64,000 bases of DNA from Chromobacterium phragmitis (GTDB lineage: Bacteria; Pseudomonadota; Gammaproteobacteria; Burkholderiales; Chromobacteriaceae): NCBI RefSeq assembly GCF_003325475.1, contig NZ_CP029495.1, positions 4,725,563 through 4,789,562 of the forward strand, written 5' to 3'. Below, piece by piece: positions 1-9,268 of the stretch. Made by a program: the position numbers and the translations under genes. Below the pieces are notes generated by a model, which was not told the DNA's origin, did no database searches, and saw only the letters and a program-made list of their open reading frames with translations. Each line of letters starts with the position of its first letter. Position 1 is the first letter of the stretch.

Positions 1-1089
1 CAGGCCGGCCACCGCCCGGTGGCCCTGGTCGGCGGCGCTACCGGCATGATCGGCGACCCGAGCTTCAAGGCCACCGAACGCAAACTGAACACCCCGGACA
101 TCATCGAAGGCTGGGTGGATAAAATCCGCAAGCAGGTGGAGCCCTTCCTGTCCTTCGAAGGCGGCAACGCCGCCATCATGGCCAACAACTACGACTGGTT
201 CGGCCAGATGGGCGCGCTGGAGTTCCTGCGCGACATCGGCAAGCATTTCTCGGTCAACGCCATGATCAAGAAGGAAGCCGTGCAACAGCGCATCGCCCGC
301 GAAGACCAGGGCATCTCGTTCACCGAATTCTCCTACAGCCTGCTGCAGGGCTATGACTTCGCCGAACTGTATCGCCGCCACGGCTGCAAGCTGCAGATCG
401 GCGGCTCCGACCAGTGGGGCAACATCACCGCCGGCACCGACCTGACCCGCCGCATCCATCAGGCCCAGGTGTACGGCCTGACGCTGCCCTTGATCACCAA
501 GGCCGACGGCACCAAGTTCGGCAAGAGCGAAGGCAACGCGGTCTGGCTGGACGCGAGCAAAACCTCGCCTTACGCCTTCTACCAGTTCTGGCTTTCCACC
601 GCCGACGCCGACGTGTACAAGTTCCTGCGTTACTTCACCTTCCTGTCCGTGGACGAGATCGCCGCCATCGAAGAGGCCGACAAGACCCGCGAGGGCAAGC
701 CGGAAGGCCAGCGCATCCTGGCCGAGCAAGTGACCGCGCTGGTGCACGGCAAGGCCGCGCTGGAAGCGGCGCAGCGCATCACCCACAGCCTGTTCAGCAA
801 CGATCTGTCCAGCCTGACCGCCGACGACTTCGCCCAGCTGGCGCAGGACGGCCTGCCGACCATCCAGCTGGACAAGCGCGCCAGCGGCCTGATCGACGCG
901 CTGGCCGCCGGCGGCCTGGCCAAGTCCAAGAGCGAGGCGCGCACCTTCATCCAGAGCGGCGCGGTCAGCGTCAACGGCATCAAGGTGGACAGCCTGGAGC
1001 ACGCCATCGGCGACGACGAGCGCCTGTTCGGCCAATACTCGCTGCTCAAGCGCGGCAAGAAGCTGTACGCGCTGGTGGATTGGCAGTAA
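1..1089 (+). CDS. tyrS: Tyrosyl-tRNA synthetase, 5'-truncated by window edge
   Basis: Charges tRNA-Tyr with tyrosine in the cytoplasm. The frame is open from base 1, so the N-terminus lies outside the window. The visible part begins inside the Rossmann catalytic domain with GGATGMIGDPS, includes the GGSDQWGN tyrosine-binding segment, and carries a KFGKS class I signature (KMSKS equivalent). It ends in an S4 RNA-binding domain (roughly the last 70 residues, with AFIQSGAVSVNG-like spacing). The start at base 19 suggested by a GTG is not the true start. A strong terminator follows 15 bases after the stop. Identification is secure. Confidence 0.95.
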   Translation, partial: QAGHRPVALVGGATGMIGDPSFKATERKLNTPDIIEGWVDKIRKQVEPFLSFEGGNAAIMANNYDWFGQMGALEFLRDIGKHFSVNAMIKKEAVQQRIAREDQGISFTEFSYSLLQGYDFAELYRRHGCKLQIGGSDQWGNITAGTDLTRRIHQAQVYGLTLPLITKADGTKFGKSEGNAVWLDASKTSPYAFYQFWLSTADADVYKFLRYFTFLSVDEIAAIEEADKTREGKPEGQRILAEQVTALVHGKAALEAAQRITHSLFSNDLSSLTADDFAQLAQDGLPTIQLDKRASGLIDALAAGGLAKSKSEARTFIQSGAVSVNGIKVDSLEHAIGDDERLFGQYSLLKRGKKLYALVDWQ

Positions 1090-1104
1090 TAAGCCCTCCT
1101 GGAC

Positions 1105-1140
1105 AAAACAGCCCGGCAAGCAAGCTTGCCGGGCTGTTTT
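1105..1140. terminator. Bidirectional intrinsic terminator between tyrS and a convergent methyltransferase gene
   Basis: A perfect 16-bp stem (AAAACAGCCCGGCAAG pairing with its complement) encloses a 4-base CAAG loop. It has A and T runs on its two sides, so it can terminate both convergent genes. Confidence 0.9.
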
Positions 1141-1143
1141 CAT

Positions 1144-1962
1144 TCATGCCGCGGAAGGAATGCAAACCGGCCTTATCGCCCACGTGGCCATGAAAGCGGG
1201 CAGGTAGCGCTCAATCAGGAAGCGCGGCCGCGGCTGCCAGGCCTCATGAAAGCCGGCGATCAGAAACCCGGCCGCGGTTTGCCCGCCCAACAATTCTCCC
1301 AGGCCATGACCGAACACCAGCGCCTCGCCCCTCGTTCGCTTCGCCTCCAGCTCGGCTTCGGACAAATGCTCGAGGTCGGAGTATGGAGTAACGAAGCGCG
1401 GCCGGATCAGGCCTTGCTCCAGCAACGCCGGATCGCGGTCGGCGACGAACACCGCCGGGTTGTAAAAGCTGGCCAACAGGCCTCCTCCCGGCCTCAGCAC
1501 GCGATGGCACTCGCGCCATACCGGCGCCACCTCCGTCACATACAGATTGGAGATCGGGTGGAACACGCAATCGAAGCTGGCGTCGGCGAAGCGCGACAAG
1601 TCGCGCATGTCCCCCTGCTCCAACCGCAGCGCCAGCCCCTCGCGCTCGGCCACCTCGCGGTCGCGCGCCAACTGCTCGGCCGACGCGTCCAGCACCGTCA
1701 CCCGCGCGCCGGCGGCGGCGAGCAGCGGCCCCTGCTGGCCGCCGCCGGACGCCAGGCACAGGATGTCCAGATCGCGCGCATCGTCGAGCCAGCCCGCCGG
1801 CAACGGGTCCGGCGTCAGTCTGGCCAGCACGCGTCCCTGCCTGGCTTCGGCGATCGCTGCGGCATCCACCGGCCGCGACCACTCGCAATCGGCGCGTGCC
1901 TGCTGGTCCCAGGCGGCCTGGTTGTAATGAAAAACATCAATTTGTTGAACGGCATCGGGCAT
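1144..1962 (-). CDS. Class I SAM-dependent methyltransferase
   Basis: Predicted cytosolic small-molecule or macromolecule methyltransferase; substrate unknown. A Rossmann SAM-binding motif LASGGGQQGPLLAAAG sits near residue 70, followed by the acidic strand end VTVLDAS. A QGDMRDL motif and a CVFHPISNLY segment match the Methyltransf_11/25 fold. The start at 1962 is chosen because GGAGG lies 5 to 6 bases upstream. A longer frame up to 2073 has no ribosome binding site and no family similarity in its extra residues. The gene stands alone, convergent with tyrS. Confidence 0.75.
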   Translation of the reverse strand: MPDAVQQIDVFHYNQAAWDQQARADCEWSRPVDAAAIAEARQGRVLARLTPDPLPAGWLDDARDLDILCLASGGGQQGPLLAAAGARVTVLDASAEQLARDREVAEREGLALRLEQGDMRDLSRFADASFDCVFHPISNLYVTEVAPVWRECHRVLRPGGGLLASFYNPAVFVADRDPALLEQGLIRPRFVTPYSDLEHLSEAELEAKRTRGEALVFGHGLGELLGGQTAAGFLIAGFHEAWQPRPRFLIERYLPAFMATWAIRPVCIPSAA

Positions 1963-2217
1963 CTTGACCTCCGCGGGAAAAAGGGAAAGCAATGCCGACG
2001 CGCGCGCTGCGCGGAACCGTCCCATCAGACCCGAACGGGACGGTAAGAATTCGGAACGGATTGTCGAAAACAAGCGATGCGCACGCTCGCACGCGCCGGA
2101 CGGCGGAACGAATCGGGGAAGGCATCACTTGTTCATGTCGACAAGACTCCTGCGAAGGAAAACGGGGAAAGGAAGCGGCCATTTTAATGAACCGCCGATG
2201 ACGGCGCAATATCGAGT

Positions 2218-2814
2218 CTACACGCCCCTGCGCTCGTACACCGCCTGCGCCAGGGTGCCCAGGTCGACATACTCCAGCTCGCCGCCCGCCGGCATGCCGC
2301 GGGCGATGCGGGTAACCGCCAGGCCGCGCCCCTTGAACAGCTCGCTCAGCATATGGGCGGTGACTTCGCCTTCGGCGGTGAAGTTGGTGGCGATCACGAT
2401 CTCGCCCACCTGTCCGTCCAGCGCGCGCGTCAGCAGCTTGTCCAGGTTCAGGTCCTTGGGACCAATATTGTCCAATGGCGAGATCCGGCCCATCAGCACG
2501 AAATACAGGCCCTCGAAGCATTTGGCCTGCTCCAGCATCATCAGGTCGGCCGGCATCTCGACGATGCACAACTGATCCTGGCGGCGGCTCTCGTCAGCGC
2601 AGATCGGGCACAGCTCGGACTCGCTGAAAGTATTGCAGCGCTGGCAATGCGTCAGCCGGGTCAACGCCACGTCCAGCGCGCGCGCCAGCTTGTCGGCGCC
2701 CTTCTTGTCCCGCTGCAGCAGGTGGAAAGCCATGCGCTGGGCGGTTTTCGGGCCCACGCCGGGCAAAACTTTCAAGGCGGAGATCAATTGCTCCAGCGCG
2801 GGAGGGTTCTTCAT
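2218..2814 (-). CDS. recR: Recombination protein RecR
   Basis: Works with RecF and RecO to load RecA at single-strand gaps. The 198-residue length is typical. The order is a helix-hairpin-helix (LPGVGPKTAQRMAFHLL, residues 16-32), a four-cysteine zinc finger (CQRCNTFSESELCPIC, about 57-72) and a Toprim domain with the conserved VEMPADLMMLE and EGEVTAHML segments. The start at 2814 gives the canonical N-terminus MKNPPALEQL. It lies downstream of dnaX and ybaB on the same strand, the usual dnaX-ybaB-recR order, although here about 320 bases separate it from ybaB. Confidence 0.95.
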   Translation of the reverse strand: MKNPPALEQLISALKVLPGVGPKTAQRMAFHLLQRDKKGADKLARALDVALTRLTHCQRCNTFSESELCPICADESRRQDQLCIVEMPADLMMLEQAKCFEGLYFVLMGRISPLDNIGPKDLNLDKLLTRALDGQVGEIVIATNFTAEGEVTAHMLSELFKGRGLAVTRIARGMPAGGELEYVDLGTLAQAVYERRGV

Positions 2815-3135
2815 CGACACGGCATCAACCTGGGAAAATCGGCCTTGCGGCCGTGAACGGAAATCTTGGCATGCCAGCGGCAACGCAGGCGCGGCCAGTC
2901 ATGCCGCCAGGCGAACACCGCAGGAGTCAACGCCCGGCACGGCGGCGGCCGCCGCCAGCGCGGCGTGAAAGCCACCCGGCCCACCGGCAGGCCGCCAGAG
3001 AAAGAGCGCGTCGCCGGCGCCGCCCGGACTGAGCGCATCCGCCCACGCCCGCTCTTGCAGGCAAGACAAAGACTGCGCAAGGCGAAATGCCCGAACACGG
3101 CGGCGGCGAAAAAGGCCCGTCGCCGGGCCCTGGAA
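2815..3135. other. Intergenic gap between ybaB and recR, no supported gene
   Basis: About 320 GC-rich bases. Open frames exist on both strands, including a 95-codon minus-strand frame ending on the recR start, but their composition (Arg/Pro/Ala-rich) looks like background. I see no clear terminator or promoter, so the ybaB-recR transcript may run through. Confidence 0.4.
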
Positions 3136-3474
3136 TCAGAAGGGGAGCTTCATCCCGGCCGGAAGGTTCAGGCCGTTGGTGAAGCCCGACATCCGCTCCT
3201 GAGTGGTGGACTCGACCTTGCGCACGGCGTCGTTGAACGCGGCGGCGATCAGGTCTTCCAGCATTTCCTTGTCTTCCTTGGCGTCGTCCAGCACGCTGTC
3301 GTCGATGGCGACGCGCTTGACATCGTGAGAGCAGGTCATCACCACCTTGACCATGCCGGCGCCGGACTGGCCTTCCACTTCCACGCGGGCCAGTTCTTCC
3401 TGGGCCTTTTTCATGTTTTCCTGCATTTGCTGGGCCTGTTTCATCAGGCCGGCGATACCAGCTTTACCGAACAT
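3136..3474 (-). CDS. ybaB: YbaB/EbfC nucleoid-associated protein
   Basis: Small DNA-binding protein that forms dimers and coats the nucleoid; 112 residues, the usual size. The N-terminal amphipathic helix (MKQAQQMQENMKKAQEEL) and the central VEVEGQSGAGMVKVVM strand segment are characteristic. The ATG has AGGAG eight bases upstream. It begins 5 bases after the dnaX stop, consistent with the conserved dnaX-ybaB-recR arrangement and translational coupling. Confidence 0.95.
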   Translation of the reverse strand: MFGKAGIAGLMKQAQQMQENMKKAQEELARVEVEGQSGAGMVKVVMTCSHDVKRVAIDDSVLDDAKEDKEMLEDLIAAAFNDAVRKVESTTQERMSGFTNGLNLPAGMKLPF

Positions 3475-3479
3475 CGCGG

Positions 3480-5417
3480 TCACTCCTGTAAGGGTTGAAT
3501 GGTCTCGATGAGCAGCGTGGCGCCGAATTCGCGCACCATTTGCTGCACCACCGGATCGTTTTGCAAACACTCGCGGGCGGCGGCCAATTGCTCCTGGCGC
3601 AGCCGGGCTCCAGTCATGGCCGGGGTTTCCATCCCCAACTCCTCCACCGTCACCGCGAGCTCCACCGCATGGCCGAAGCATTCGGCCAGCGCGGCTTTGA
3701 GTTTGTCCTGATAATCGCGTCCGCTCATGTGGCGGAAGCTTTCCGGCACCGCCAGTTCCAAGCGGTCCTGGCTCCAGCGCTTCAGCACGGCATTGTACGC
3801 CAGCATGCGCGCCGCGCCGAGCTTGACGCCCAGCTCGGCCACCAGCCGCTGCCAATCGCCATCAAATCGGTACTCCGTCGCCTCGTTCTCCAGCGGCGGC
3901 TGCATCGCATAGTCCGGCAGCGCGTCGTCGTCGGACCACGGCGCGTCGACGATCTCCTCCTCGTCGCGCTCGTCCTCCGCCTCCTGAACAGCGGCCTCGG
4001 GTGCGGACGCAACCTGAACCGGCGCCGGCTGCAAATGCGGCTCAGGCTGGATTTCCGGCTTGGGCTGCGCCAGCGGAGTCGACTCCGCCGCAACCCGCTG
4101 CGGCCGGGGCGCGGGCTCGGGTTCCGGCTCGGCGGCCGGTGCGGGCTCCGCTGCCCGGGGCTTGCCTTGCGGCTGCGAGCCTAGGCCGGCCGCCTGCAGC
4201 GCGCGCGCCGCGGGCGACAGTCCGCGCTCGACAGGAGCCGAGGCGCTGGCGGCCAACGCGGCGGCGGCCGCCGCCGGGCGAGGCTGTGCAAGCGCGGCCG
4301 GACGCGCGGGCGCGGCGCTTTCCGTCGGCGCGACGGCAGGATGGAAGGCCAGCATGCGCAGCAGCGCCATATTGAAGCCGGCGTGCTCGTCCGGCGCCAG
4401 CGCCAGATCCTTGCGGCCGTGGATGGCGATCTGATAGTAAAGCTGCACGTCCTGCGGCGCGATGGCGTCGGCCAGCGCCAGCAACGTGTCGCGCTCCGGT
4501 TCGTCGGCGGCCAGCGCCGTCGGCACCGTCTGCGCCAGCGCCAGCTGTTGCAGCAGCACGGCCAGTTCGGACAAGGCAGCGTCGAAACTGACGCCGCGCT
4601 CGGCCAAGCCGTCGGCCTCTGCCATCAGCGCCGGACCATCGGCCGCGGCCAGAGCCTGCAGCAGAGTAAACAGGTAGCGGCGGTCCACCGCGCCCAGCAT
4701 GGCGCGCACGCCGTCCTCCTTGACCTCGCCCAGGCCATAGGCGATGGCCTGGTCCAGCAACGACTGCGCGTCGCGCATCGAGCCGGACGCGGCGCGTCCC
4801 AGCAGCGCCAGCGCCGGCGCCTCGTAATGGATGCCTTCTATGTCCAGCATGTGCGCCAGGTGGCTGGACACCTGCTGCGGCGTCATATTGCGCAAGGAAA
4901 ACTGCAGGCAACGCGACAGCACCGTCACCGGCACTTTCTGCGGGTCGGTAGTGGCCAGGATGAACTTGACGTGGCCTGGCGGCTCTTCCAGCGTCTTCAG
5001 CATCGCGTTGAAGGCGCTCTTGGAGAGCATGTGCACTTCGTCGATGATGTAAACCTTGAAGCGCCCCATGGTCGGCGCGTATTGGGCGTTTTCCAGCACT
5101 TCGCGGATATTGTCGATGCCGGTGTTGGACGCGGCGTCGATTTCCAGCAGATCGACGAAGCGTCCGCTGTCGATCTGGCGGCAGGCCTGGCATTCGCCGC
5201 AGGGCTCGGCCGTGGTGCCGGTCTCGCAGTTCAGGCTCTTGGCCAGAATGCGGGCGATGGTGGTCTTGCCTACGCCCCGGGTGCCGGTCAGCAGGTAGGC
5301 GTGATGGAGCCGCTGCTCTTTCAGCGCGTTGGAGAGGGCGCGGACCACGTGCTCCTGGCCGACCAGGTCGGCGAAGCGCTTGGGCCGCCACTTGCGGGCA
5401 AGGACTTGATAGCTCAT
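3480..5417 (-). CDS. dnaX: DNA polymerase III subunits gamma and tau
   Basis: Clamp-loader ATPase that organises the replisome. The 645-residue product begins MSYQVLARKWRPKRF. It shows Walker A GTRGVGKTT, a zinc module CGECQAC, Walker B IIDEVHML and the sensor or arginine-finger segment SRCLQF. A long Ala/Pro/Glu-rich linker (about residues 370-510) precedes the tau-specific C-terminal domain that contacts polymerase and DnaB. The start at 5417 is used rather than the open frame to 5480 because the family begins with this MSYQ. I do not see the A-rich slippery heptamer used by E. coli for gamma, so only tau may be made. Confidence 0.96.
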   Translation of the reverse strand: MSYQVLARKWRPKRFADLVGQEHVVRALSNALKEQRLHHAYLLTGTRGVGKTTIARILAKSLNCETGTTAEPCGECQACRQIDSGRFVDLLEIDAASNTGIDNIREVLENAQYAPTMGRFKVYIIDEVHMLSKSAFNAMLKTLEEPPGHVKFILATTDPQKVPVTVLSRCLQFSLRNMTPQQVSSHLAHMLDIEGIHYEAPALALLGRAASGSMRDAQSLLDQAIAYGLGEVKEDGVRAMLGAVDRRYLFTLLQALAAADGPALMAEADGLAERGVSFDAALSELAVLLQQLALAQTVPTALAADEPERDTLLALADAIAPQDVQLYYQIAIHGRKDLALAPDEHAGFNMALLRMLAFHPAVAPTESAAPARPAALAQPRPAAAAAALAASASAPVERGLSPAARALQAAGLGSQPQGKPRAAEPAPAAEPEPEPAPRPQRVAAESTPLAQPKPEIQPEPHLQPAPVQVASAPEAAVQEAEDERDEEEIVDAPWSDDDALPDYAMQPPLENEATEYRFDGDWQRLVAELGVKLGAARMLAYNAVLKRWSQDRLELAVPESFRHMSGRDYQDKLKAALAECFGHAVELAVTVEELGMETPAMTGARLRQEQLAAARECLQNDPVVQQMVREFGATLLIETIQPLQE

Positions 5418-5500
5418 GGGGGCGGATTTTAATGGCAATTGCCGCGCAAGGCGACAGGTTTCGCCGGCGCGCGCCGGCATTCAAGCGGTGCGCCGCGGGC

Positions 5501-6541
5501 TTACCAGGCGGCGGAAGCCGGCTCCTGGCGCTGCGCCAGCGTCGCGTAGTAGCGGGAGCGCAGTTGCTCGGCGATTTCCTGCACCGCCTTGGCATACAGC
5601 GTGCTGCGGTTATAGCGGGTAATGGCGTAGAAATTATTCAGGCCCAGCCAATATTCGGTGACCCCGGGCGAGCTCTCCAGCGCGAACAGCACCGCAGGCA
5701 CGTCGTCGGCCAGCGGCGACTGCGGCGCCACGCCCATCTTGCGCAGCTCGCCCACGGTGTAATGCAGGTTGAATTTGTCGGCCAGCAGCTTGTCGACTCG
5801 GGCTTCCGGCGCCACGCTGGCCGGCGCCACCACGTCGTCGCCGTGCTTCCAGCCGTGCAGTTGGAAGTAATGGCCCACGCTGCCGATGGCGTCGTGCGGA
5901 TTGTTCCAGATGTCGCGATGGCCGCTGCCGTCGAAATCCACCGCCCACTTGCGGTAGCTGGATGGCATGAATTGCGGCAAGCCCATCGCGCCCGCGTAAG
6001 AGCCTCTCAAGGTCAGCGGGTCCTTGCCCTCCTCCTTGGCCAGCAGCAGGAACTGGGTCAGCTCGCCGCGAAAATACTGGGCGCGGCGCGGATAATCAAA
6101 GCCAATGGTGGACAGCGAGTCCACCAGCCGGAAGCTGCCGGTATTGCGGCCATAGTGCGTCTCCACGCCCAGAATGGCGACGATCACCTCCGGCGCCACG
6201 CCGTACTGGCGCTCGGCGCGGGCCAGCGCGTCGGCATTGGCTTGCCAGAACGAGACGCCGTCGGCGATCAGCTTGTCGCTGACGGTGGACGCGCGGAACT
6301 GGTACCACGGCCGCGAGGTGGACGGCTTGTCCAGAATCCGGATGATGTTGGGCTTGAGCTCGACATTGGCGAACACCGCCTCCAGCTCCGGGCGGTTGAA
6401 CTGGCCGCTGGCCACTTGTTCGTCGATATAGCGCTGCACGTCTGGACGCGCCAGGAAGGCCGCGTCGGCCTGCGCCGGGGCGGAGGTGAAGGCCGCGGCG
6501 GCCAGGGCGGCGGCGATGGCCAGTTTCAACATCGATTTCAT
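5501..6541 (-). CDS. mltB: Lytic murein transglycosylase B
   Basis: Periplasmic peptidoglycan lyase of the MltB/SLT_2 family. The 346-residue product has an N-terminal signal peptide (MKSMLKLAIAAALAAAAFTSAPAQA). The catalytic region includes ILGVETHYGRNTG, whose Glu is the general acid or base, and GAMGLPQFMPSSYRKWAVDFDGSG, the conserved EF-hand-like and aromatic segment. The start at 6541 gives a clean signal peptide; an ATG six codons upstream is an alternative. No lipobox Cys follows the signal peptide, so it is probably soluble rather than a lipoprotein. Confidence 0.9.
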   Translation of the reverse strand: MKSMLKLAIAAALAAAAFTSAPAQADAAFLARPDVQRYIDEQVASGQFNRPELEAVFANVELKPNIIRILDKPSTSRPWYQFRASTVSDKLIADGVSFWQANADALARAERQYGVAPEVIVAILGVETHYGRNTGSFRLVDSLSTIGFDYPRRAQYFRGELTQFLLLAKEEGKDPLTLRGSYAGAMGLPQFMPSSYRKWAVDFDGSGHRDIWNNPHDAIGSVGHYFQLHGWKHGDDVVAPASVAPEARVDKLLADKFNLHYTVGELRKMGVAPQSPLADDVPAVLFALESSPGVTEYWLGLNNFYAITRYNRSTLYAKAVQEIAEQLRSRYYATLAQRQEPASAAW

Positions 6542-6576
6542 GGTTTTGCTTTCTTGCATTGAGCGTAGGCGCGTCG

Positions 6577-7596
6577 TCACTCGCGGAAGGACAGGGCGTT
6601 GCCGACCAGGCGGGCGGTGATGTCTACGATGGGAATCACCCGCTCGTAAGCCATGCGGGTAGGCCCGACCACGCCCAGCGTGCCCACCACCTGGCCGTTG
6701 ATGCAGTAGGGCGCGGTCACCACCGAGCATTCGTCCAGCGTCATCACTCCAGACTCTTCGCCGATGAAAATGTTCACCCCCTGCGCCTCCCTGCCCTGCG
6801 ACAGCAGCTTCAACAATTCGGTCTTGCGCTCGAACACGCCGAACAACTCCCTCAGCCGCGACAAATCGTCGGACAAATCATGCACCTGCAGCAGGCGCGA
6901 TCCGCCGCTGACCACCACATCCTCGTTGCGCTTGGCCAGCGTTTGCTGCCCCAGCTTCACCGCGGCGGCCATCAATTCGGCGATGTCGCCCTGCAGCTGC
7001 GCGAGCTCGCTCTCCACCCGCGAAGTGACCGCGTTCAGGCCCTGGCCGGAATAATGCTGGTTGATGAAGTTGCCTGCCTCCACCAGCTCGGACAGCGTGT
7101 AGTCGCGTTCGGTCGCCAGCAAGTGGTTCTGCACGTCGCCGTCCAGCGTCACCAGTATCATCAGCACCCGCCGCTCGGACAGGCGCAGGAATTCGATCTG
7201 GCGAAAGGCGACGTCGCTGCGCTGCGGCGTCAGCACCACGCCGGCGAAGCTGGTCAGCTCCGACAGCAGCGACGACGCCGCCTGGGCGATGCGCTGCGGG
7301 CTGTCCGGCTGCAGCGTGTGCTCCAGCTCGTGCATCGACACCTCGTCCAGCGGCCGTATCGTCAGCAGCCGGTCGACGAACAGCCGGTAGCCGCGCGCGG
7401 TGGGAATCCGCCCCGCCGAGGTGTGGGGCGAAGCGATCAGCCCCATGCTTTCCAGATCGGCCAGCACATTGCGCACCGTGGCCGACGACAGCTCCACGCC
7501 GGGCAGCAGCGACAGCGTCTTGGAGGCGACCGGCTGACCGTCGGCGATGTACCGTTCGATCAGCGCCTTCAGCAAATGTTGGGCGCGTTCGTTCAT
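6577..7596 (-). CDS. hrcA: Heat-inducible transcription repressor HrcA
   Basis: Represses heat-shock chaperone operons by binding CIRCE elements. The 339-residue product has an N-terminal winged helix (ALIERYIADGQPVASKTL, then SSATVRNVLADLESMGLI and HTSAGRIPT). A GAF-like domain follows, ending in the family C-terminus with GPTRMAYERVIPIVDITARLVGNAL. GGAGG lies 4 bases before the ATG at 7596; a second ATG is one codon upstream. No CIRCE repeat is visible near this gene, so its targets are elsewhere. It is divergent from recA. Confidence 0.95.
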   Translation of the reverse strand: MNERAQHLLKALIERYIADGQPVASKTLSLLPGVELSSATVRNVLADLESMGLIASPHTSAGRIPTARGYRLFVDRLLTIRPLDEVSMHELEHTLQPDSPQRIAQAASSLLSELTSFAGVVLTPQRSDVAFRQIEFLRLSERRVLMILVTLDGDVQNHLLATERDYTLSELVEAGNFINQHYSGQGLNAVTSRVESELAQLQGDIAELMAAAVKLGQQTLAKRNEDVVVSGGSRLLQVHDLSDDLSRLRELFGVFERKTELLKLLSQGREAQGVNIFIGEESGVMTLDECSVVTAPYCINGQVVGTLGVVGPTRMAYERVIPIVDITARLVGNALSFRE

Positions 7597-7707
7597 CATG
7601 CCTCCCATTGTACACATCCTGCACCGAGCCAGAAGGCCCTGGGCGGGGCTTTGCGCGACCGGCATGCGAACGACGGCCGGCAAGCTGCTGTTCGCCCTCT
7701 GGTTTTC

Positions 7708-7716
7708 TGCGATAAT
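7708..7716 (+). promoter_or_regulatory. Probable recA promoter (extended -10)
   Basis: TGCGATAAT is an extended -10 element 42 bases before the recA ATG. The -35 region is weak (CTGTTC-like). No canonical CTG-N10-CAG LexA box is evident here. Confidence 0.4.
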
Positions 7717-7757
7717 CGCCCCCATCATTGGTCCGACCAACCCCATTTGGAGACAGC

Positions 7758-8810
7758 ATGGCTTCCGAAGACAAGAGCAAAGCGCTGGCCGCAGCCCTCG
7801 CCCAGATTGAAAAGCAGTTCGGCAAGGGCTCGATCATGCGCATGAGCGACAACCAGATCACCGAAAACCTGCAAGTGATCTCCACCGGCTCGCTGAGCCT
7901 GGACCTGGCGCTGGGCGTCGGCGGCCTGCCGCGCGGCCGCGTGGTCGAAATCTACGGCCCGGAATCGTCCGGCAAGACCACCCTGTGTCTGCAGGTGGTG
8001 GCCGAGGCGCAAAAACTGGGCGGCACCTGCGCCTACATCGACGCCGAAAACGCGCTGGACCCGGTCTACGCGCAAAAGCTGGGCGTCAACGTGGAAGACC
8101 TGCTGATCTCGCAGCCTGACACCGGCGAACAGGCGCTGGAAATCTGCGACATGCTGGTGCGCTCCAGCGGCGTGGACGTGATCGTGGTCGATTCCGTCGC
8201 CGCCCTGGTGCCGAAAGCGGAAATCGAAGGCGAGATGGGCGACAGCCACGTCGGCCTGCAAGCCCGCCTGATGAGCCAGGCGCTGCGCAAGCTGACCGGC
8301 AACATCAAGCGCACCAACACCCTGGTGATCTTCATCAACCAGATCCGCATGAAGATCGGCGTGATGTTCGGCAACCCGGAAACCACCACCGGCGGCAACG
8401 CGCTGAAGTTCTACGCCTCCGTGCGCCTGGACATCCGCCGCACCGGCGGCATCAAGAAGGGCGAGGAGGTGGTCGGCAACGACACCCGCGTCAAAGTGGT
8501 GAAGAACAAGGTGTCCCCGCCGTTCCGCCAGGCCGATTTCGAAATCCTATACGGCGAAGGCATCTCCCGTCCGGGCGAAATCATCGAGCTGGGCGTCAAG
8601 CACGGCTTCATCGACAAGTCCGGCGCCTGGTACGCCTACAACGGCCAGAAAATCGGCCAGGGCAAGGACAACACCCGCGAATGGCTGAAGGCCAACCCGG
8701 CCATCGCCGACGAGGTCGAGCGCAAGATCCGCGAAGCGGTGGGCGTGAAGGTCGAAATCAACGAAGCCCAGGGCGACGAAGAGTTCGCCGACGACGCCTT
8801 CGACGCCTGA
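7758..8810 (+). CDS. recA: Recombinase RecA
   Basis: ATP-dependent strand exchange protein and SOS coprotease. The 350-residue product shows Walker A GPESSGKTT, VDSVAALVPKAEIEGEMGD (Walker B and loop L1), loop L2 with NPETTTGGNALKFYASVRLDIRR, and an acidic C-terminal tail. The ATG at 7758 has GGAG upstream and gives the canonical MASEDKSKALAAAL start. The stop overlaps the recX start by one base (TGATG). Confidence 0.98.
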   Translation: MASEDKSKALAAALAQIEKQFGKGSIMRMSDNQITENLQVISTGSLSLDLALGVGGLPRGRVVEIYGPESSGKTTLCLQVVAEAQKLGGTCAYIDAENALDPVYAQKLGVNVEDLLISQPDTGEQALEICDMLVRSSGVDVIVVDSVAALVPKAEIEGEMGDSHVGLQARLMSQALRKLTGNIKRTNTLVIFINQIRMKIGVMFGNPETTTGGNALKFYASVRLDIRRTGGIKKGEEVVGNDTRVKVVKNKVSPPFRQADFEILYGEGISRPGEIIELGVKHGFIDKSGAWYAYNGQKIGQGKDNTREWLKANPAIADEVERKIREAVGVKVEINEAQGDEEFADDAFDA

Positions 8811-9265
8811 TGGCGGAGCAAGGCAAAAGCCTGAAGGCGCGGGCCGCCGAGCTGCTGTCCCGCCGGGAATACACCCGGCGGGAACTGGTTCGGCGGCTCG
8901 CGCCTTTTGCCGACAGCCCGGAACAGCTGGAAGCCGCGCTGGACGAGCTGGCCGCCGCCGACTGGCAATCGGACGGCCGCTTCGCCCAGCAATTCGCGGC
9001 CAGCAAGGGCGCCAAGTTCGGCAGCCGCCGTCTGGCGCAGGAAATGCGCCAGCGCGGCGTCGACGACGACACCATACGCGAGGCGCTGTCCGGCCAGGAC
9101 GACCTCGCCAGCGCGCGCGCGCAGTGGCGCAAGAAATTCGGCCGCCCGCCCGCCGACGCGGCGGAGAAGGCCAAGCAATACCGCTTCCTGGCGCAGCGCG
9201 GCTTTCCGGCCGACGTGATCCGGCAAGTGATTGCCGGCGCCGACGACGATTTCCACGAGGACTGA
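8810..9265 (+). CDS. recX: Regulatory protein RecX
   Basis: Binds RecA filaments and inhibits their extension. The 151-residue product is built of three-helix repeats typical of RecX, seen in AAELLSRREYTRRELVRRL, DGRFAQQFAASKGAKFGSRRLAQEM and QYRFLAQRGFPADVIRQVI. Its ATG overlaps the recA stop by one base, so it is translationally coupled to recA. An overlapping frame starting upstream inside recA is background. Confidence 0.93.
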   Translation: MAEQGKSLKARAAELLSRREYTRRELVRRLAPFADSPEQLEAALDELAAADWQSDGRFAQQFAASKGAKFGSRRLAQEMRQRGVDDDTIREALSGQDDLASARAQWRKKFGRPPADAAEKAKQYRFLAQRGFPADVIRQVIAGADDDFHED

Positions 9266-9268
9266 GCC

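Noticed and set aside
3480..5417. Programmed frameshift in dnaX to make gamma
   Set aside because: No A-rich slippery heptamer or obvious stimulator seen in the gene.
7681..7757. LexA box in front of recA
   Set aside because: A CTGT occurs but no properly spaced ACAG partner.
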